A stretch of DNA of 10,356 nucleotides from Chloroflexota bacterium (GTDB lineage Bacteria; Chloroflexota; Dehalococcoidia; UBA2979). The translations under genes were made by a program, and so were the position numbers. Below are positions 1 through 7,380 of this stretch, piece by piece; the stretch's first letter is position 1, and each line of letters begins with the position of its first letter. The stretch lies in contig CANFFZ010000073.1 of assembly GCA_947446155.1 (NCBI GenBank), positions 1-10,356 on the forward strand. The letters are read 5' to 3'. The notes beneath the pieces were generated by a model, which had not been told where the DNA came from, searched no databases, and saw nothing but the letters and a program-made list of their open reading frames with translations.

Positions 1-2
1 CC

Positions 3-635
3 ACCGATGTGATTTCCCGCACGGGCTACTCGCGCATCCCGATCTACGAAGAGTCCCTCGATCGCGTGGTCGGGGTGGTCTACGCGAAGGACCTCCTTGC
101 CTACCTGGCCCAAGGGCAGGTCATGCCCCGTCTGCGCGAGGTTGCCCGCCCGCCCTACCTCGTCCCCGATTCGAAGCGCGCGGACGAATTGCTGGCCGAC
201 ATGCGCCGCGACCAGGTCCACCTCGCGATCGCCGTCGACGAGTATGGCGGCACTGCAGGTGTCGTCACCGTCGAGGACCTGCTTGAGGAGATCGTGGGCG
301 CCATCGTCGATGAGTACGACGCGCCCGAGGTGCCGTTCGAGCGAGTCTCGGACGACGTGGTGATCGTCGATGCCTCGGTCACCATCGGGGAGCTCAACGA
401 ACTCTTCGGCACTGCCATCGAATCTGACGACTTCGACACGGTCGGTGGCCTGATCGCCACCGAACTCGGGCGCCTCGCTGTCCCGGGCGACCAGGTCATC
501 GTCCCGGACGAGGCCGCCCGCGAGGCTGGCGAGGCCGCTGTGACGCTGCGAGTGCTCTCGATCCTCGGCCGCCGCACCAAGCAGGTGCGTGCCCAGCGCT
601 GGACCCCGGGCGACGAGGGCGGCGCCGTCGCCTGA
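3..635 (+). CDS. HlyC/CorC (CNNM-like) family protein, C-terminal part (CBS pair + CorC_HlyC)
   Basis: This gene is cut by the left edge. The reading frame is open from base 3, so the GTG at 9 is an internal valine and not a start. The visible 210 residues hold the cytoplasmic half of a CNNM/HlyC/CorC protein. The first CBS motif contains SRIPIYEESLDRVVGVVYAK. The second CBS motif runs from about visible residue 60 to 108 and contains AVDEYGGTAGVVTVEDLLEE followed by IVGAIVDEYD. A C-terminal CorC_HlyC domain of about 75 residues (from VIVDASVTIGELNELF) ends near the stop. In the family this part follows a DUF21/CNNM membrane domain and is linked to divalent cation (Mg/Co) transport or tolerance; that membrane part would lie outside the window. 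The CBS pair is expected to bind adenine nucleotides. The end is complete, and no terminator-like hairpin follows. The family call is firm, but the transported substrate is unknown. Confidence 0.9.
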   Translation, partial: TDVISRTGYSRIPIYEESLDRVVGVVYAKDLLAYLAQGQVMPRLREVARPPYLVPDSKRADELLADMRRDQVHLAIAVDEYGGTAGVVTVEDLLEEIVGAIVDEYDAPEVPFERVSDDVVIVDASVTIGELNELFGTAIESDDFDTVGGLIATELGRLAVPGDQVIVPDEAAREAGEAAVTLRVLSILGRRTKQVRAQRWTPGDEGGAVA

Positions 636-680
636 GGCGTCGGGTGCCAATTGGTGACCGCGAAACGTTGACCCGCTCCC

Positions 681-686
681 TACCCT
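681..686 (+). promoter_or_regulatory. Candidate -10 element (TACCCT) of a leaderless dprA promoter
   Basis: TACCCT fits the TAnnnT pattern and ends exactly 7 bases before the dprA ATG, so transcription would begin at or next to the start codon. The 20 bases before the ATG are pyrimidine-rich and contain no Shine-Dalgarno sequence. A TTGACC at 668-673 is only 7 bases upstream of the hexamer, too close to act as its -35. The assignment rests on pattern alone. Confidence 0.4.
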
Positions 687-693
687 ACCTGCC

Positions 694-1872
694 ATGGATC
701 ACCCCGCCGCCGAGGCGCCTGTCGACCTCCCCTACCGGATCGCCCTCCACCGGGTACACCGGCTGGGTGCCGTCCGCTTCGGCTTGCTGGACCGCGCGTT
801 CGCCTCGATGGAGGAGGTCTGGCGCGCCCCTGCCGGAGCGCTCGTGGCGGCTGGCCTCGATCAGCGCACCGCGCAGGAGGTGGTCCGAGCGCGCGACGAG
901 ACCGACCCGGACGCCGAGCTCGAACGGCTGGCTCTCGCTGGCGTGACCGCCCTCGCCCAGAACGACGCCCGCTACCCCTCGCGCCTCCGCGAGATCGACG
1001 ACGCTTCGCCCGTCCTCTACGTGAAGGGCGCATGGACGGACGCCGACGAGTGGAGCGTGGCCGTCGTGGGCACCCGCAAAGCCACGGCGTACGGCCGGAT
1101 GGCCGCCCAGGAGTTCTCGCGCGGCCTCGCTGTGAACGGGATCACCGTCGTCTCCGGCCTCGCCCGAGGCGTGGACACCGTCTCTCACCGCGCCGCCCTC
1201 GATGCCGGTGGCCGCACCGTCGCCGTGCTGGCGAACGGGCTGGACACCGTCTACCCACCGGAGAACCGCAGGCTGTCCGAAGAGATTGCGGAGCGTGGCG
1301 CGGTCATGAGTGACTACCCGCTCGGCACGAAGCCGCGCGCCGACTTCTTCCCCCGCCGCAACCGCATCCTCTCCGGCGTCAGCCTCGGCACCCTCGTCGT
1401 CGAGGGTGACCACGATTCCGGCGCGATGATCACCGCCAGATTCGCGGTGGAGCAGAACCGGGATGTCTTCGCGGTCCCGGGTTCCATCTTCTCCGCCCAG
1501 TCGAAGGGCCCCTTTGGCCTGATCAAGGACGGCGCCACCCCGGTCGCAACCGCCGAGGACATCCTGGAGGCGCTGAATCTGAGCGTGGCCGGGAAGCAAC
1601 TCGATTTTGGTCGGGCAGCCCCTCCGGAGAGCGCGGACGAGCGCACCCTGATGGCCGCGCTCAGCCGCGATCCCCAGCACATCGATGCTGTGGTGCGAAG
1701 GAGCGGTTTGGCCGCCGCCACCGTCTCCGGTACGCTCGCCCTACTGAAACTCAAGGGCCTCGTCCGAGATGTGGGCGGGATGCAGTTCGTCCGCGTCCGT
1801 GAGGATGAGGGTGACTACACCCCTTCGAAATCTGTCGGACGGCCGCCCGGAACCATCGAGAACGCCCTGTGA
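694..1872 (+). CDS. dprA: DNA processing protein DprA
   Basis: DprA (Smf) binds incoming single-stranded DNA, protects it and loads RecA during natural transformation; it is also widespread in bacteria not known to be competent. The 392-residue product has a helix-hairpin-helix/SAM-like region at about 14-68. The Rossmann-type DprA core spans about 100-295, with VAVVGTRKATAYG at 122-134, SGLARGVD at 154-161, the YPPENRRL segment near 187, the conserved FPRRNRILSG at 219-228 and SGAMITA then VFAVPG to 263. A DprA-type winged helix lies at about 315-368. The length is close to that of long family members. The ATG at 694 is the first start after the preceding gene, but no ribosome binding site precedes it. 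Its stop overlaps the topA start as GTGA, so the two are probably translated together. The dprA-topA pairing is a conserved order and supports the call. Confidence 0.95.
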   Translation: MDHPAAEAPVDLPYRIALHRVHRLGAVRFGLLDRAFASMEEVWRAPAGALVAAGLDQRTAQEVVRARDETDPDAELERLALAGVTALAQNDARYPSRLREIDDASPVLYVKGAWTDADEWSVAVVGTRKATAYGRMAAQEFSRGLAVNGITVVSGLARGVDTVSHRAALDAGGRTVAVLANGLDTVYPPENRRLSEEIAERGAVMSDYPLGTKPRADFFPRRNRILSGVSLGTLVVEGDHDSGAMITARFAVEQNRDVFAVPGSIFSAQSKGPFGLIKDGATPVATAEDILEALNLSVAGKQLDFGRAAPPESADERTLMAALSRDPQHIDAVVRRSGLAAATVSGTLALLKLKGLVRDVGGMQFVRVREDEGDYTPSKSVGRPPGTIENAL

Positions 1873-4667
1873 CGACCGATGCCGCCCCGCGCCCCGCTCG
1901 CCGCCGCGCTACCCCCGCCACGACCGGGGGTAGCCGTCGGCTGGTGATCGTGGAGTCGCCAGCGAAGGCCCGAACGATCAGTCAGTACCTCGGCAGTGAT
2001 TATGTCGTGGAGTCCTCGATCGGCCACATCCGTGACCTCCCCTCCTCAGCGGCGCAGATCCCTGCCGCGCTGAAGAAGCAGGCCTGGGCCCGCCTCGGCG
2101 TGGACATCGAGAACAACTTCGAGCCGCTCTACGTGATCTCCCCGGAGAAGACCGCGCAGGTCGCCAAACTCCGAGCGCTCCTCAAGAACGCCGACGAACT
2201 CTTCCTCGCAACAGATGAAGACCGCGAGGGTGAGGCCATCGCCTGGCACCTGAACGAGGTGCTTAAGCCCCGCGTCCCCGTGAAGCGGATGGTGTTCCAC
2301 GAGATCACCCGCCCCGCCATCGAGGCCGCGATCGCCAACCCACGCGACATCGACCTCGACCTTGTCCACGCGCAGGAAGCGCGCCGCATACTCGACCGCC
2401 TCTACGGGTACGAGGTCTCGCCGGTGCTGTGGAAGAAGGTCGCGCCTCGGCTCTCCGCCGGCCGCGTGCAGTCCGTCGCCGTCCGGCTGATCGTCGAGCG
2501 CGAGCGCCAGCGGATGCGCTTCCGCGCTGCGCAGTACTGGGACTTGGACACCGTCCTCGCCACCCAAACCCCCACAGCCGACCGCGTCCCCGCCCGCCTC
2601 GTCGAGGTCGGCGGTCGCCGTGTCGCCTCCGGTCGTGACTTCGATGCGGAGACGGGCACCCTCGCGAGTGACGCACGCCTGCTCGCCGAAACCGACGCGA
2701 AGGCCATCGCCGCCACGCTGAGCCGGGCGAAGTTCGTCGTGGACGACGTGCAGGAGCGCCCGTTCACGCAGCGCCCGCCTGCACCCTTCATTACGTCCAC
2801 GATCCAGCAGGAGGCGGCGCGCAAACTGCGCTACTCCGCCGCGCGCACGATGGCGGTGGCGCAGCGGCTCTACGAGAACGGCTACATCACCTACATGCGT
2901 ACGGACAGCACCAACCTGTCCGAACAGGCCGTCGCGGCCGCCCGCGCCCAGATCCGCGAGTTGTACGGCCCCACCTACCTCCCGGACGCTCCTCGTCAGT
3001 ACACCGCGAAGGCACGAGGTGCGCAGGAGGCCCACGAGGCCATCCGCCCCGCCGGCGATGCCTTCCGCACACCCGAGAGCCTGCAGGGCGAACTCGATGC
3101 CGACGCGCACCGCCTGTACGACCTCGTCTGGAAGCGCACCGTCGCCTCGCAGATGCGGGACGCGAACGGCCTCCGCACGTCGGTCCGCCTCTCCGGTGAC
3201 GCGGGTGCCGAGGGTCGCGCGGTCTTCCAGACTTCCGGCAAGGTGATCTCCTTCCCCGGCTTCCTGCGTGCCTACGTCGAAGGCTCGGACGACCCGGACG
3301 CCGAACTCGAGGACCAGGAGCGCGTGCTGCCGCCGCTGGCCGTCGGCCAGGGCGTCGACCCCGTGAGCGTCGATGCGCGTGGCCACGAGACGCAGCCGCC
3401 CGCCCGCTGGACCGAGGCGAGCCTGATCCGCGAACTGGAAGAGCGCGGCATTGGCCGCCCGTCCACCTACGCCTCGATCCTCGAGACGATCCAGGACCGC
3501 GGCTACGTCTGGAAGAAGGGGACGGCGCTGATCCCCACCTTCGCCGCCTTCGCCGTCGTGAACCTGCTGGAACTGCACTTCCCCGACCTCGTGGACTTCG
3601 GCTTCACCGCGAAGATGGAGGAACGCCTCGACGAGATCGCCGATGGCGAACGCGACTCCAGGCCCTGGCTGCGCTCCTTCTACTTCGGCGACCCAGACGC
3701 CCCCGAGGGCGACCGCGTGGCGCACCAGGGCCTCCACCAGGCGATAGAGGGTGGCTGGGAAGCCATCGATGCCCGCGCTGTCTGCTCGATCCCCCTCGGC
3801 CGCGACCCGGAGGGCAACGAGGTCGCCGTGCGCGTCGGCCGCTACGGCCCCTACATCCAGATCGGCGACACCGATCAGCGCGCCAGCGTCCCCGCCGAGA
3901 TTGCGCCTGACGAACTCACGCTCGAAGACGCCACCCGCCTGATCCGCGAGGAAGCCCTCGGCGACACCCCGCTCGGCGCCGACCCGGAAACCGGGATGGC
4001 CGTGTACGTGAAGAGCGGTCGTTTCGGCCCGTACGTGCAGTTGGGCGAGGACCCCGAGTCACCGAAGGCGGAGAAGCCACGCCGCGGATCGCTCTGGCCA
4101 GACATGACGCCGGAGCGCCTGACCCTCGATGACGCCCTCACGATCCTCGCGTTCCCCAAGGTCCTCGGCCAACACCCCGAGACCGGTGACGACGTGACCG
4201 CACAGGACGGCCCGCGCGGCCCCTACGTGAAGTCCGGGACGAACAGCCGCAGCATCGAGGGCGGTCATTTCGCGATGAAGACCATCACCCTCGACGAGGC
4301 ACTCCGCCTGCTTGCCGAACCTCGAAAGTTCGGTCGCGGCGCCGCCGTCTCGCAGTCCGCCCTCGCGAGCCTCGGCAACCACCCCGACAGTGGTGCGGCG
4401 ATCACCGTTCGCTCCGGCAAGTTCGGCCCGTACGTGACGGACGGCGTCGTCAACGCCTCCCTGCCAAAGGGACGCGACCCGAAGACGCTCGACATGCAGG
4501 GCGCCCTCGACCTCCTCGCGGCCCGCGAGGAGCGCATGCGCGCCGAAGGCAAGGACCCCCGAGCGCCGAAGGCGAAGACCACCCGTCCCCGCGCGACAAC
4601 ATCGAAACCCCGCGCCACAGCCACCCGCACTACCCGCACCACCCGCAGCCCCCGCCGCTCGGCATAG
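1869..4667 (+). CDS. topA: DNA topoisomerase I (type IA)
   Basis: TopA relaxes negatively supercoiled DNA by cutting one strand through a tyrosine and passing the other through the gap. The 932-residue product begins at GTG overlapping the dprA stop and has a basic, disordered-looking start of about 23 residues. The TOPRIM domain spans 24-145, with LVIVESPAKA (25-34) and ATDEDREGEA (114-123) carrying the acidic metal ligands. The active-site tyrosine is Tyr342 in YITYMRTDST, and ERGIGRPSTYASI lies at 525-537. The C-terminus has no zinc-ribbon cysteines: the only cysteine is residue 639. Instead four topoisomerase C-terminal repeats follow, marked by GRYGPYIQIG (658), GRFGPYVQLG (717), GPRGPYVKSG (781) and GKFGPYVTDG (850). 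The final 40 residues are rich in Arg, Lys, Thr and Pro. Cysteine-free repeats plus a basic tail are known from actinobacterial and related enzymes, where they support DNA binding and processive relaxation. Confidence 0.97.
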   Translation: MTTDAAPRPARRRATPATTGGSRRLVIVESPAKARTISQYLGSDYVVESSIGHIRDLPSSAAQIPAALKKQAWARLGVDIENNFEPLYVISPEKTAQVAKLRALLKNADELFLATDEDREGEAIAWHLNEVLKPRVPVKRMVFHEITRPAIEAAIANPRDIDLDLVHAQEARRILDRLYGYEVSPVLWKKVAPRLSAGRVQSVAVRLIVERERQRMRFRAAQYWDLDTVLATQTPTADRVPARLVEVGGRRVASGRDFDAETGTLASDARLLAETDAKAIAATLSRAKFVVDDVQERPFTQRPPAPFITSTIQQEAARKLRYSAARTMAVAQRLYENGYITYMRTDSTNLSEQAVAAARAQIRELYGPTYLPDAPRQYTAKARGAQEAHEAIRPAGDAFRTPESLQGELDADAHRLYDLVWKRTVASQMRDANGLRTSVRLSGDAGAEGRAVFQTSGKVISFPGFLRAYVEGSDDPDAELEDQERVLPPLAVGQGVDPVSVDARGHETQPPARWTEASLIRELEERGIGRPSTYASILETIQDRGYVWKKGTALIPTFAAFAVVNLLELHFPDLVDFGFTAKMEERLDEIADGERDSRPWLRSFYFGDPDAPEGDRVAHQGLHQAIEGGWEAIDARAVCSIPLGRDPEGNEVAVRVGRYGPYIQIGDTDQRASVPAEIAPDELTLEDATRLIREEALGDTPLGADPETGMAVYVKSGRFGPYVQLGEDPESPKAEKPRRGSLWPDMTPERLTLDDALTILAFPKVLGQHPETGDDVTAQDGPRGPYVKSGTNSRSIEGGHFAMKTITLDEALRLLAEPRKFGRGAAVSQSALASLGNHPDSGAAITVRSGKFGPYVTDGVVNASLPKGRDPKTLDMQGALDLLAAREERMRAEGKDPRAPKAKTTRPRATTSKPRATATRTTRTTRSPRRSA

Positions 4668-4687
4668 CCTCGCGTTCGCCCTCGGCG

Positions 4688-4693
4688 TACCCT
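4688..4693 (+). promoter_or_regulatory. Candidate -10 element (TACCCT) for xerC
   Basis: TACCCT lies 34 bases before the xerC ATG, inside the spacer of the 10-bp inverted repeat. A start site near 4700 would give a leader of roughly 28 bases that contains the GAGGG ribosome binding site but not the left repeat arm. I see no -35 box at the usual distance. Confidence 0.35.
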
Positions 4694-4716
4694 GAGCGAA
4701 TCTCGGGCGGGAATCC

Positions 4717-4721
4717 GAGGG
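4717..4721 (+). promoter_or_regulatory. xerC ribosome binding site (GAGGG)
   Basis: GAGGG with a 6-base spacer before ATG 4728 supports this start. It lies wholly inside the right arm of the 10-bp inverted repeat and would be hidden if that hairpin formed. Confidence 0.6.
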
Positions 4722-4727
4722 CGACCG

Positions 4728-5750
4728 ATGCCTCGATCTGCTCGCGCGCAGGAACCTGTGCCCCCCGCCGAACTACCACCCGCCTCGCTGGCTGCGCTCG
4801 ACGCCTACCTCGCCCAGGTCGAGGCGGTTCGCCGCCGTTCCCAGCTCACCGTCCGGAACTACCGCAGCGACCTCACCCACTACCTTGGCCACGTCGCTGC
4901 TCGCGGCATCGAGCACGACGCGGCCGGGCGTACGGACGTGCGTGGCTACCTAGCGCGGCTGCGCGACGAGGAGTTGGCGGACGCCTCGATCCGGCGGCGT
5001 GCAGCGACGGTGCGCGGCTTCTACCGCTGGCTGGATGCCGAGGGTGTCCCGCTCCGCAATCGCCCGGGCGACTCGATCCTTCGCCTGCGCTACCCGAAGG
5101 TCGGGCGTCGCCTCCCGCACTTCCTCTCGCAAGAGGAGGCCACCACGCTGGTGGAGAAGGCGAACAAGGACACCCCGAACGGCCTGCGCGACCGCGCCAT
5201 CCTCGAACTGCTGTGGGGCGCGGGACTGCGCGTCAGCGAGGTCGCGGGCCTCGATGTCGTCGACCTCGACCTGGCGAACGGCCAGGTGCGCGTGACCGGC
5301 AAGGGCGACAAGACACGGATCTGCCTCTACGGCGACCCCGCCCGGACGGCGATCCGCCGTTACCTCGACGACGGCCGCCCGATGCTGGCGACGGGCGCGC
5401 AGACCGCGCTCTTTCTCAACCGCGCAGGTGGCCGTCTGACCGCCAGGTCGGTGCAGACCATGGTGCGGAACGCCGGCATGCAGGCGGGCCTCGATGCCCT
5501 CGTCCACCCGCACATGCTGCGGCACACCTTCGCGACTCACCTGATCGAGGGCTCTGCCGACCTTCGGATCGTGCAGCACCTACTGGGGCACGCCTCGGCT
5601 GACACGACGCAGATCTACACGGCTGTCGCCCATCGCCGGAAGGGCACCCTCATCTCGGACGCCCTCGCCCGCGCGCGCTCGTCGGAGGCCGCCCGCAGTG
5701 AGGGCCTCGGGCTGCCCGTCGAGCGGCGTGACGTCGCCCCTGCCGTCTGA
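4728..5750 (+). CDS. xerC: Tyrosine recombinase XerC/XerD type
   Basis: Xer recombinases resolve chromosome dimers at dif during cell division. The 340-residue protein has a proline-rich leader of about 20 residues and a SAM-like core-binding domain at about 20-105 (LTVRNYRSDLTHYLGHV, then RRRAATVRGFYRWL). The catalytic domain spans about 130-315. The catalytic set is complete: Arg168 (GAGLRVSEV), Lys192 (VTGKGDKTR), His262 and Arg265 (HPHMLRHTFATHL), His288 (HLLGHAS) and nucleophile Tyr297 (TTQIYT). XerC and XerD cannot be told apart reliably by eye. The symbol rests mainly on gene order, because the Bacillus order is dprA-topA-trmFO-codV(xerC); trmFO is missing here. It is separated from topA by 60 bases carrying its own promoter candidate and an inverted repeat, so it may be expressed separately. 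No flanking att-like repeats or cargo suggest an integrase. Confidence 0.88.
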   Translation: MPRSARAQEPVPPAELPPASLAALDAYLAQVEAVRRRSQLTVRNYRSDLTHYLGHVAARGIEHDAAGRTDVRGYLARLRDEELADASIRRRAATVRGFYRWLDAEGVPLRNRPGDSILRLRYPKVGRRLPHFLSQEEATTLVEKANKDTPNGLRDRAILELLWGAGLRVSEVAGLDVVDLDLANGQVRVTGKGDKTRICLYGDPARTAIRRYLDDGRPMLATGAQTALFLNRAGGRLTARSVQTMVRNAGMQAGLDALVHPHMLRHTFATHLIEGSADLRIVQHLLGHASADTTQIYTAVAHRRKGTLISDALARARSSEAARSEGLGLPVERRDVAPAV

Positions 5751-5802
5751 CTGCCCCGCCGAGTAAGATGAGGGTTCGCCGCGGCGCCAGTGCCGGGCAG
5801 GG
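5738..5802. repeat. Inverted repeats bracketing the aroQ -10 and ribosome binding site
   Basis: CCCTGCC (5738-5744, in the end of xerC) is complementary to GGCAGGG (5796-5802). CTGCCC (5751-5756) is an alternative partner, complementary to GGGCAG (5795-5800). The right arm overlaps the AGGGAG ribosome binding site of aroQ, as in the xerC leader. A 10-base palindrome CGCCGCGGCG lies between at 5777-5786. With this base composition, 6-7 bp matches can be chance. Confidence 0.3.
5764..5769 (+). promoter_or_regulatory. Candidate -10 element (TAAGAT) for aroQ
   Basis: TAAGAT is the closest match to the consensus TATAAT in the window and sits in the 58-base gap before aroQ. It would give a leader of about 30 bases containing the ribosome binding site. 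There is no clear -35 box. An 8-bp or shorter set of inverted repeats around it is described separately. Confidence 0.45.
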
Positions 5803-5804
5803 AG
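5799..5804 (+). promoter_or_regulatory. aroQ ribosome binding site (AGGGAG)
   Basis: A strong purine-rich AGGGAG lies 4 bases before ATG 5809 and fixes the aroQ start. Confidence 0.7.
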
Positions 5805-5808
5805 AACT

Positions 5809-6252
5809 ATGCGCGTCCTGGTACTCAACGGTCCGAATCTGAACCTCCTCGGCTCACGTGAGCCCGAGATTTACGGCCACGAAACGCTTGCCGACATCGA
5901 AGAAGGCATGCGCGGTCACGCCGAGGGCCTCGACATCGAGATCGAGTTCGTCCAGTCAAACCACGAGGGTGGGCTGATCGATGCGATCCAGGATCACCGC
6001 GACTGGGACGGGATCATCCTGAACCCCGCCGGCTACAGCCACACCTCCATCGCGCTGGCGGATGCCATCGCCGGCGCCTCCGCCCCCGTCGTCGAGGTGC
6101 ACCTGTCGAATGTCCACAAGCGCGAGGCCTTCCGCCAGCACTCGTATGTCTCCGCCGTCGCGTGGGGCCAGGTGATCGGCTTCGGCTATCGCGGTTACCA
6201 CGCAGCGCTCGACCTGCTGCACAGCCGCTACCACGCCGAGCAGCCGGCGTGA
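5809..6252 (+). CDS. aroQ: Type II 3-dehydroquinate dehydratase
   Basis: AroQ converts 3-dehydroquinate to 3-dehydroshikimate, the third step of the shikimate pathway to aromatic amino acids, in the cytoplasm as a dodecamer. The 147-residue length matches the family. Motifs run in the expected order: [21 protein letters not shown] at the start with lid Arg17 and catalytic Tyr22, [12 protein letters not shown] (47-58), [10 protein letters not shown] (71-80) with Asn72 and His78, and [14 protein letters not shown] (96-109) with His98, Arg105 and Arg109. All catalytic residues known for the family are therefore present. The start is supported by a good ribosome binding site. The stop overlaps the next start as GTGA, so the M24 peptidase is probably translated by the same ribosomes. 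The aroQ-M24 peptidase-efp order is also found in Bacillus and its relatives. Confidence 0.97.
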   Translation: MRVLVLNGPNLNLLGSREPEIYGHETLADIEEGMRGHAEGLDIEIEFVQSNHEGGLIDAIQDHRDWDGIILNPAGYSHTSIALADAIAGASAPVVEVHLSNVHKREAFRQHSYVSAVAWGQVIGFGYRGYHAALDLLHSRYHAEQPA

Positions 6253-7346
6253 CCCTGCCCTCGCGCCTCGACCGGCTGCGCGCGCGTTTCGAGGCGCTCG
6301 GGATCGACGGCATGCTGGTCACAGCGCCGTCTAACCGTCGATGGATCAGCGGCTTCACCGGCTCGGCGGGCGTCGTCCTCGTCCTGCGTGACGAGGCGCG
6401 CTTCGCCACCGACTCCCGCTACTGGGAGCAGGTCGGTCAGCAGTGCCCCGGCTTCCACCTCGTCCAGGTGGCCGGTGCAACGACCGGTGTCGCCCCGGCA
6501 ATCATCGAGGGCCTTGAGGGTCTTCGCCTCGGCTTCGAGCCCGCCCACCTCACCTACGCCGCGCACCACGAGTGGATGCGCGCGCTCGAGGAACTCCCCG
6601 CCCACTCCCGCCCGCGTCTCGTCCCTGCTCCTCGCGCCATCGAGCACTTACGGATGGTGAAGGAGCCCGAAGAGATCGACGCGCTCACCCGCGCCGTCCT
6701 GCTCGGTGACGAGGCGTTCCGCCACGCCCTCGGCCGTGTCGAGCCGGGCATGACGGAGCGCCAGTTGGCCTGGGTCATCGAGGAGTACGCGCTGACCCAT
6801 GGCGCGGAGTCGATGTCCTTCGGCACGATCATCGGTGGCGGCGCGCACGGGGCCCTCCCGCACTGGCGTGCGAGCGACGCCATCCTTGAGGCCGGCACCG
6901 GAGTCGTGATCGATATGGGTGTCATCGTGGACGGGTACTGTTCCGACCTGACGCGTACGATCTTCCTCGGGAAACCGTCCGCCGAGTTTGCCCGCGTGTA
7001 CGACATCGTGCTCACGGCGCAGACGATGGCGGAGGAGCGGATCGAGGCGGGGATGCTCGGCCGGGACGGCCACGCGATCGCGATGGAGATCATCGCGGCG
7101 GCGGGGCACCGGGAGCACTTCGGCCACGGCCTGGGTCACGGGGTGGGCCTCGACATCCACGAGGACCCTCGACTGGCGCCGGCGGGCGACATCCCGCTGG
7201 AGGATGGCCACGTGGTGACCGTGGAACCAGGGATCTACCTGCCCGGCTGGGGTGGGGTACGTATCGAAGACCAGTGCGTGATGGAGAATAGCCGCCTGCG
7301 GTCGATCTCCACCGCGCCAAAGTTCGATCTAGCGGTGATCCGCTAG
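6249..7346 (+). CDS. M24 family Xaa-Pro peptidase (PepP/PepQ-like)
   Basis: The enzyme likely removes or splits Xaa-Pro bonds with two metal ions. I place the start at GTG 6249, overlapping the aroQ stop as GTGA; a longer frame open from 6162 lies inside aroQ and its extra residues do not look like this family. The product is 365 residues. A creatinase/prolidase N-domain spans about 4-132 ([26 protein letters not shown]). The pita-bread catalytic domain spans about 142-358. All five metal ligands are visible: Asp222 and Asp233 ([19 protein letters not shown]), His297 ([14 protein letters not shown]), Glu326 (TVEPGIY) and Glu340 (GVRIEDQ). His201-region GALPHW and His304 match substrate-site positions. 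The size suits the short Xaa-Pro dipeptidase/aminopeptidase group, but aminopeptidase P and prolidase cannot be separated by eye, so no symbol is given. There is no signal peptide, so it is cytoplasmic. Confidence 0.93.
   Translation: MTLPSRLDRLRARFEALGIDGMLVTAPSNRRWISGFTGSAGVVLVLRDEARFATDSRYWEQVGQQCPGFHLVQVAGATTGVAPAIIEGLEGLRLGFEPAHLTYAAHHEWMRALEELPAHSRPRLVPAPRAIEHLRMVKEPEEIDALTRAVLLGDEAFRHALGRVEPGMTERQLAWVIEEYALTHGAESMSFGTIIGGGAHGALPHWRASDAILEAGTGVVIDMGVIVDGYCSDLTRTIFLGKPSAEFARVYDIVLTAQTMAEERIEAGMLGRDGHAIAMEIIAAAGHREHFGHGLGHGVGLDIHEDPRLAPAGDIPLEDGHVVTVEPGIYLPGWGGVRIEDQCVMENSRLRSISTAPKFDLAVIR
7329..7346. repeat. 7-bp perfect stem-loop including the peptidase stop codon
   Basis: CTAGCGG (7329-7335) and CCGCTAG (7340-7346) are exact reverse complements around a TGAT loop, and the right arm ends in the TAG stop codon. 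A second 5-bp hairpin follows at once: ACCGC (7351-7355), GTGG loop, GCGGT (7360-7364). No T-run follows, so this is not a classical intrinsic terminator. It could stall RNA polymerase, stabilise the upstream mRNA end, or shape the efp leader. Confidence 0.45.
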
Positions 7347-7366
7347 CGAAACCGCGTGGGCGGTAT

Positions 7367-7373
7367 GAGGGAG
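7367..7373 (+). promoter_or_regulatory. efp ribosome binding site (GAGGGAG)
   Basis: GAGGGAG ends 7 bases before GTG 7381 and supports a GTG start for efp. An ATG at 7365 lies in another frame. Confidence 0.65.
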
Positions 7374-7380
7374 CCTGACT

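Larger units (their letters stand above)
4676..4724. repeat. Perfect 10-bp inverted repeat spanning the xerC promoter and ribosome binding site
   Basis: TCGCCCTCGG at 4676-4685 is the exact reverse complement of CCGAGGGCGA at 4715-4724, with 29 bases between the arms. The left arm ends two bases before a TACCCT -10-like hexamer. The right arm contains the GAGGG ribosome binding site and ends 3 bases before the ATG. A shorter competing hairpin can form between CTCGG (4702-4706) and the CCGAG of the same right arm (4715-4719). It could act as a protein operator in DNA or as an RNA hairpin in transcripts reading through from topA. The arms are seen directly; both functions are inference. Confidence 0.55.

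Noticed and set aside
9..635. GTG at 9 as a true gene start
   Set aside because: The frame is open back to base 3 and the residues before it belong to the CBS domain, so the gene simply enters from the left edge.
668..673. TTGACC as a -35 box for dprA
   Set aside because: It is only 7 bases before the TACCCT hexamer, and no -10 lies at 16-18 bases, where the start codon falls instead.
2046..3737. Long open frame on the minus strand opposite topA (563 codons), and a similar one opposite dprA (685-1680)
   Set aside because: Such frames are expected opposite GC-rich genes with biased third positions. The translations are repetitive and charged and show no family motifs, and the + strand genes are certain.
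4613..4657. C-rich short tandem repeats at the end of topA
   Set aside because: They follow from Thr-Arg and Pro-Arg codon runs in the basic tail and do not form a separate repeat element.
4728..5750. Integrase of a mobile element
   Set aside because: The tyrosine recombinase sits in the conserved dprA-topA-xerC order, and there is no tRNA target, att-like repeat, excisionase or cargo nearby.
6162..6248. Longer N-terminus for the M24 peptidase
   Set aside because: The extra codons lie inside aroQ in another frame, and their translation is arginine/proline-rich shadow sequence. The GTG at 6249 gives the GTGA overlap and a normal family N-terminus.
7329..7380. Intrinsic (rho-independent) terminator after the peptidase gene
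   Set aside because: The stems are real but no T-run follows. I found no classical terminator anywhere in the window.
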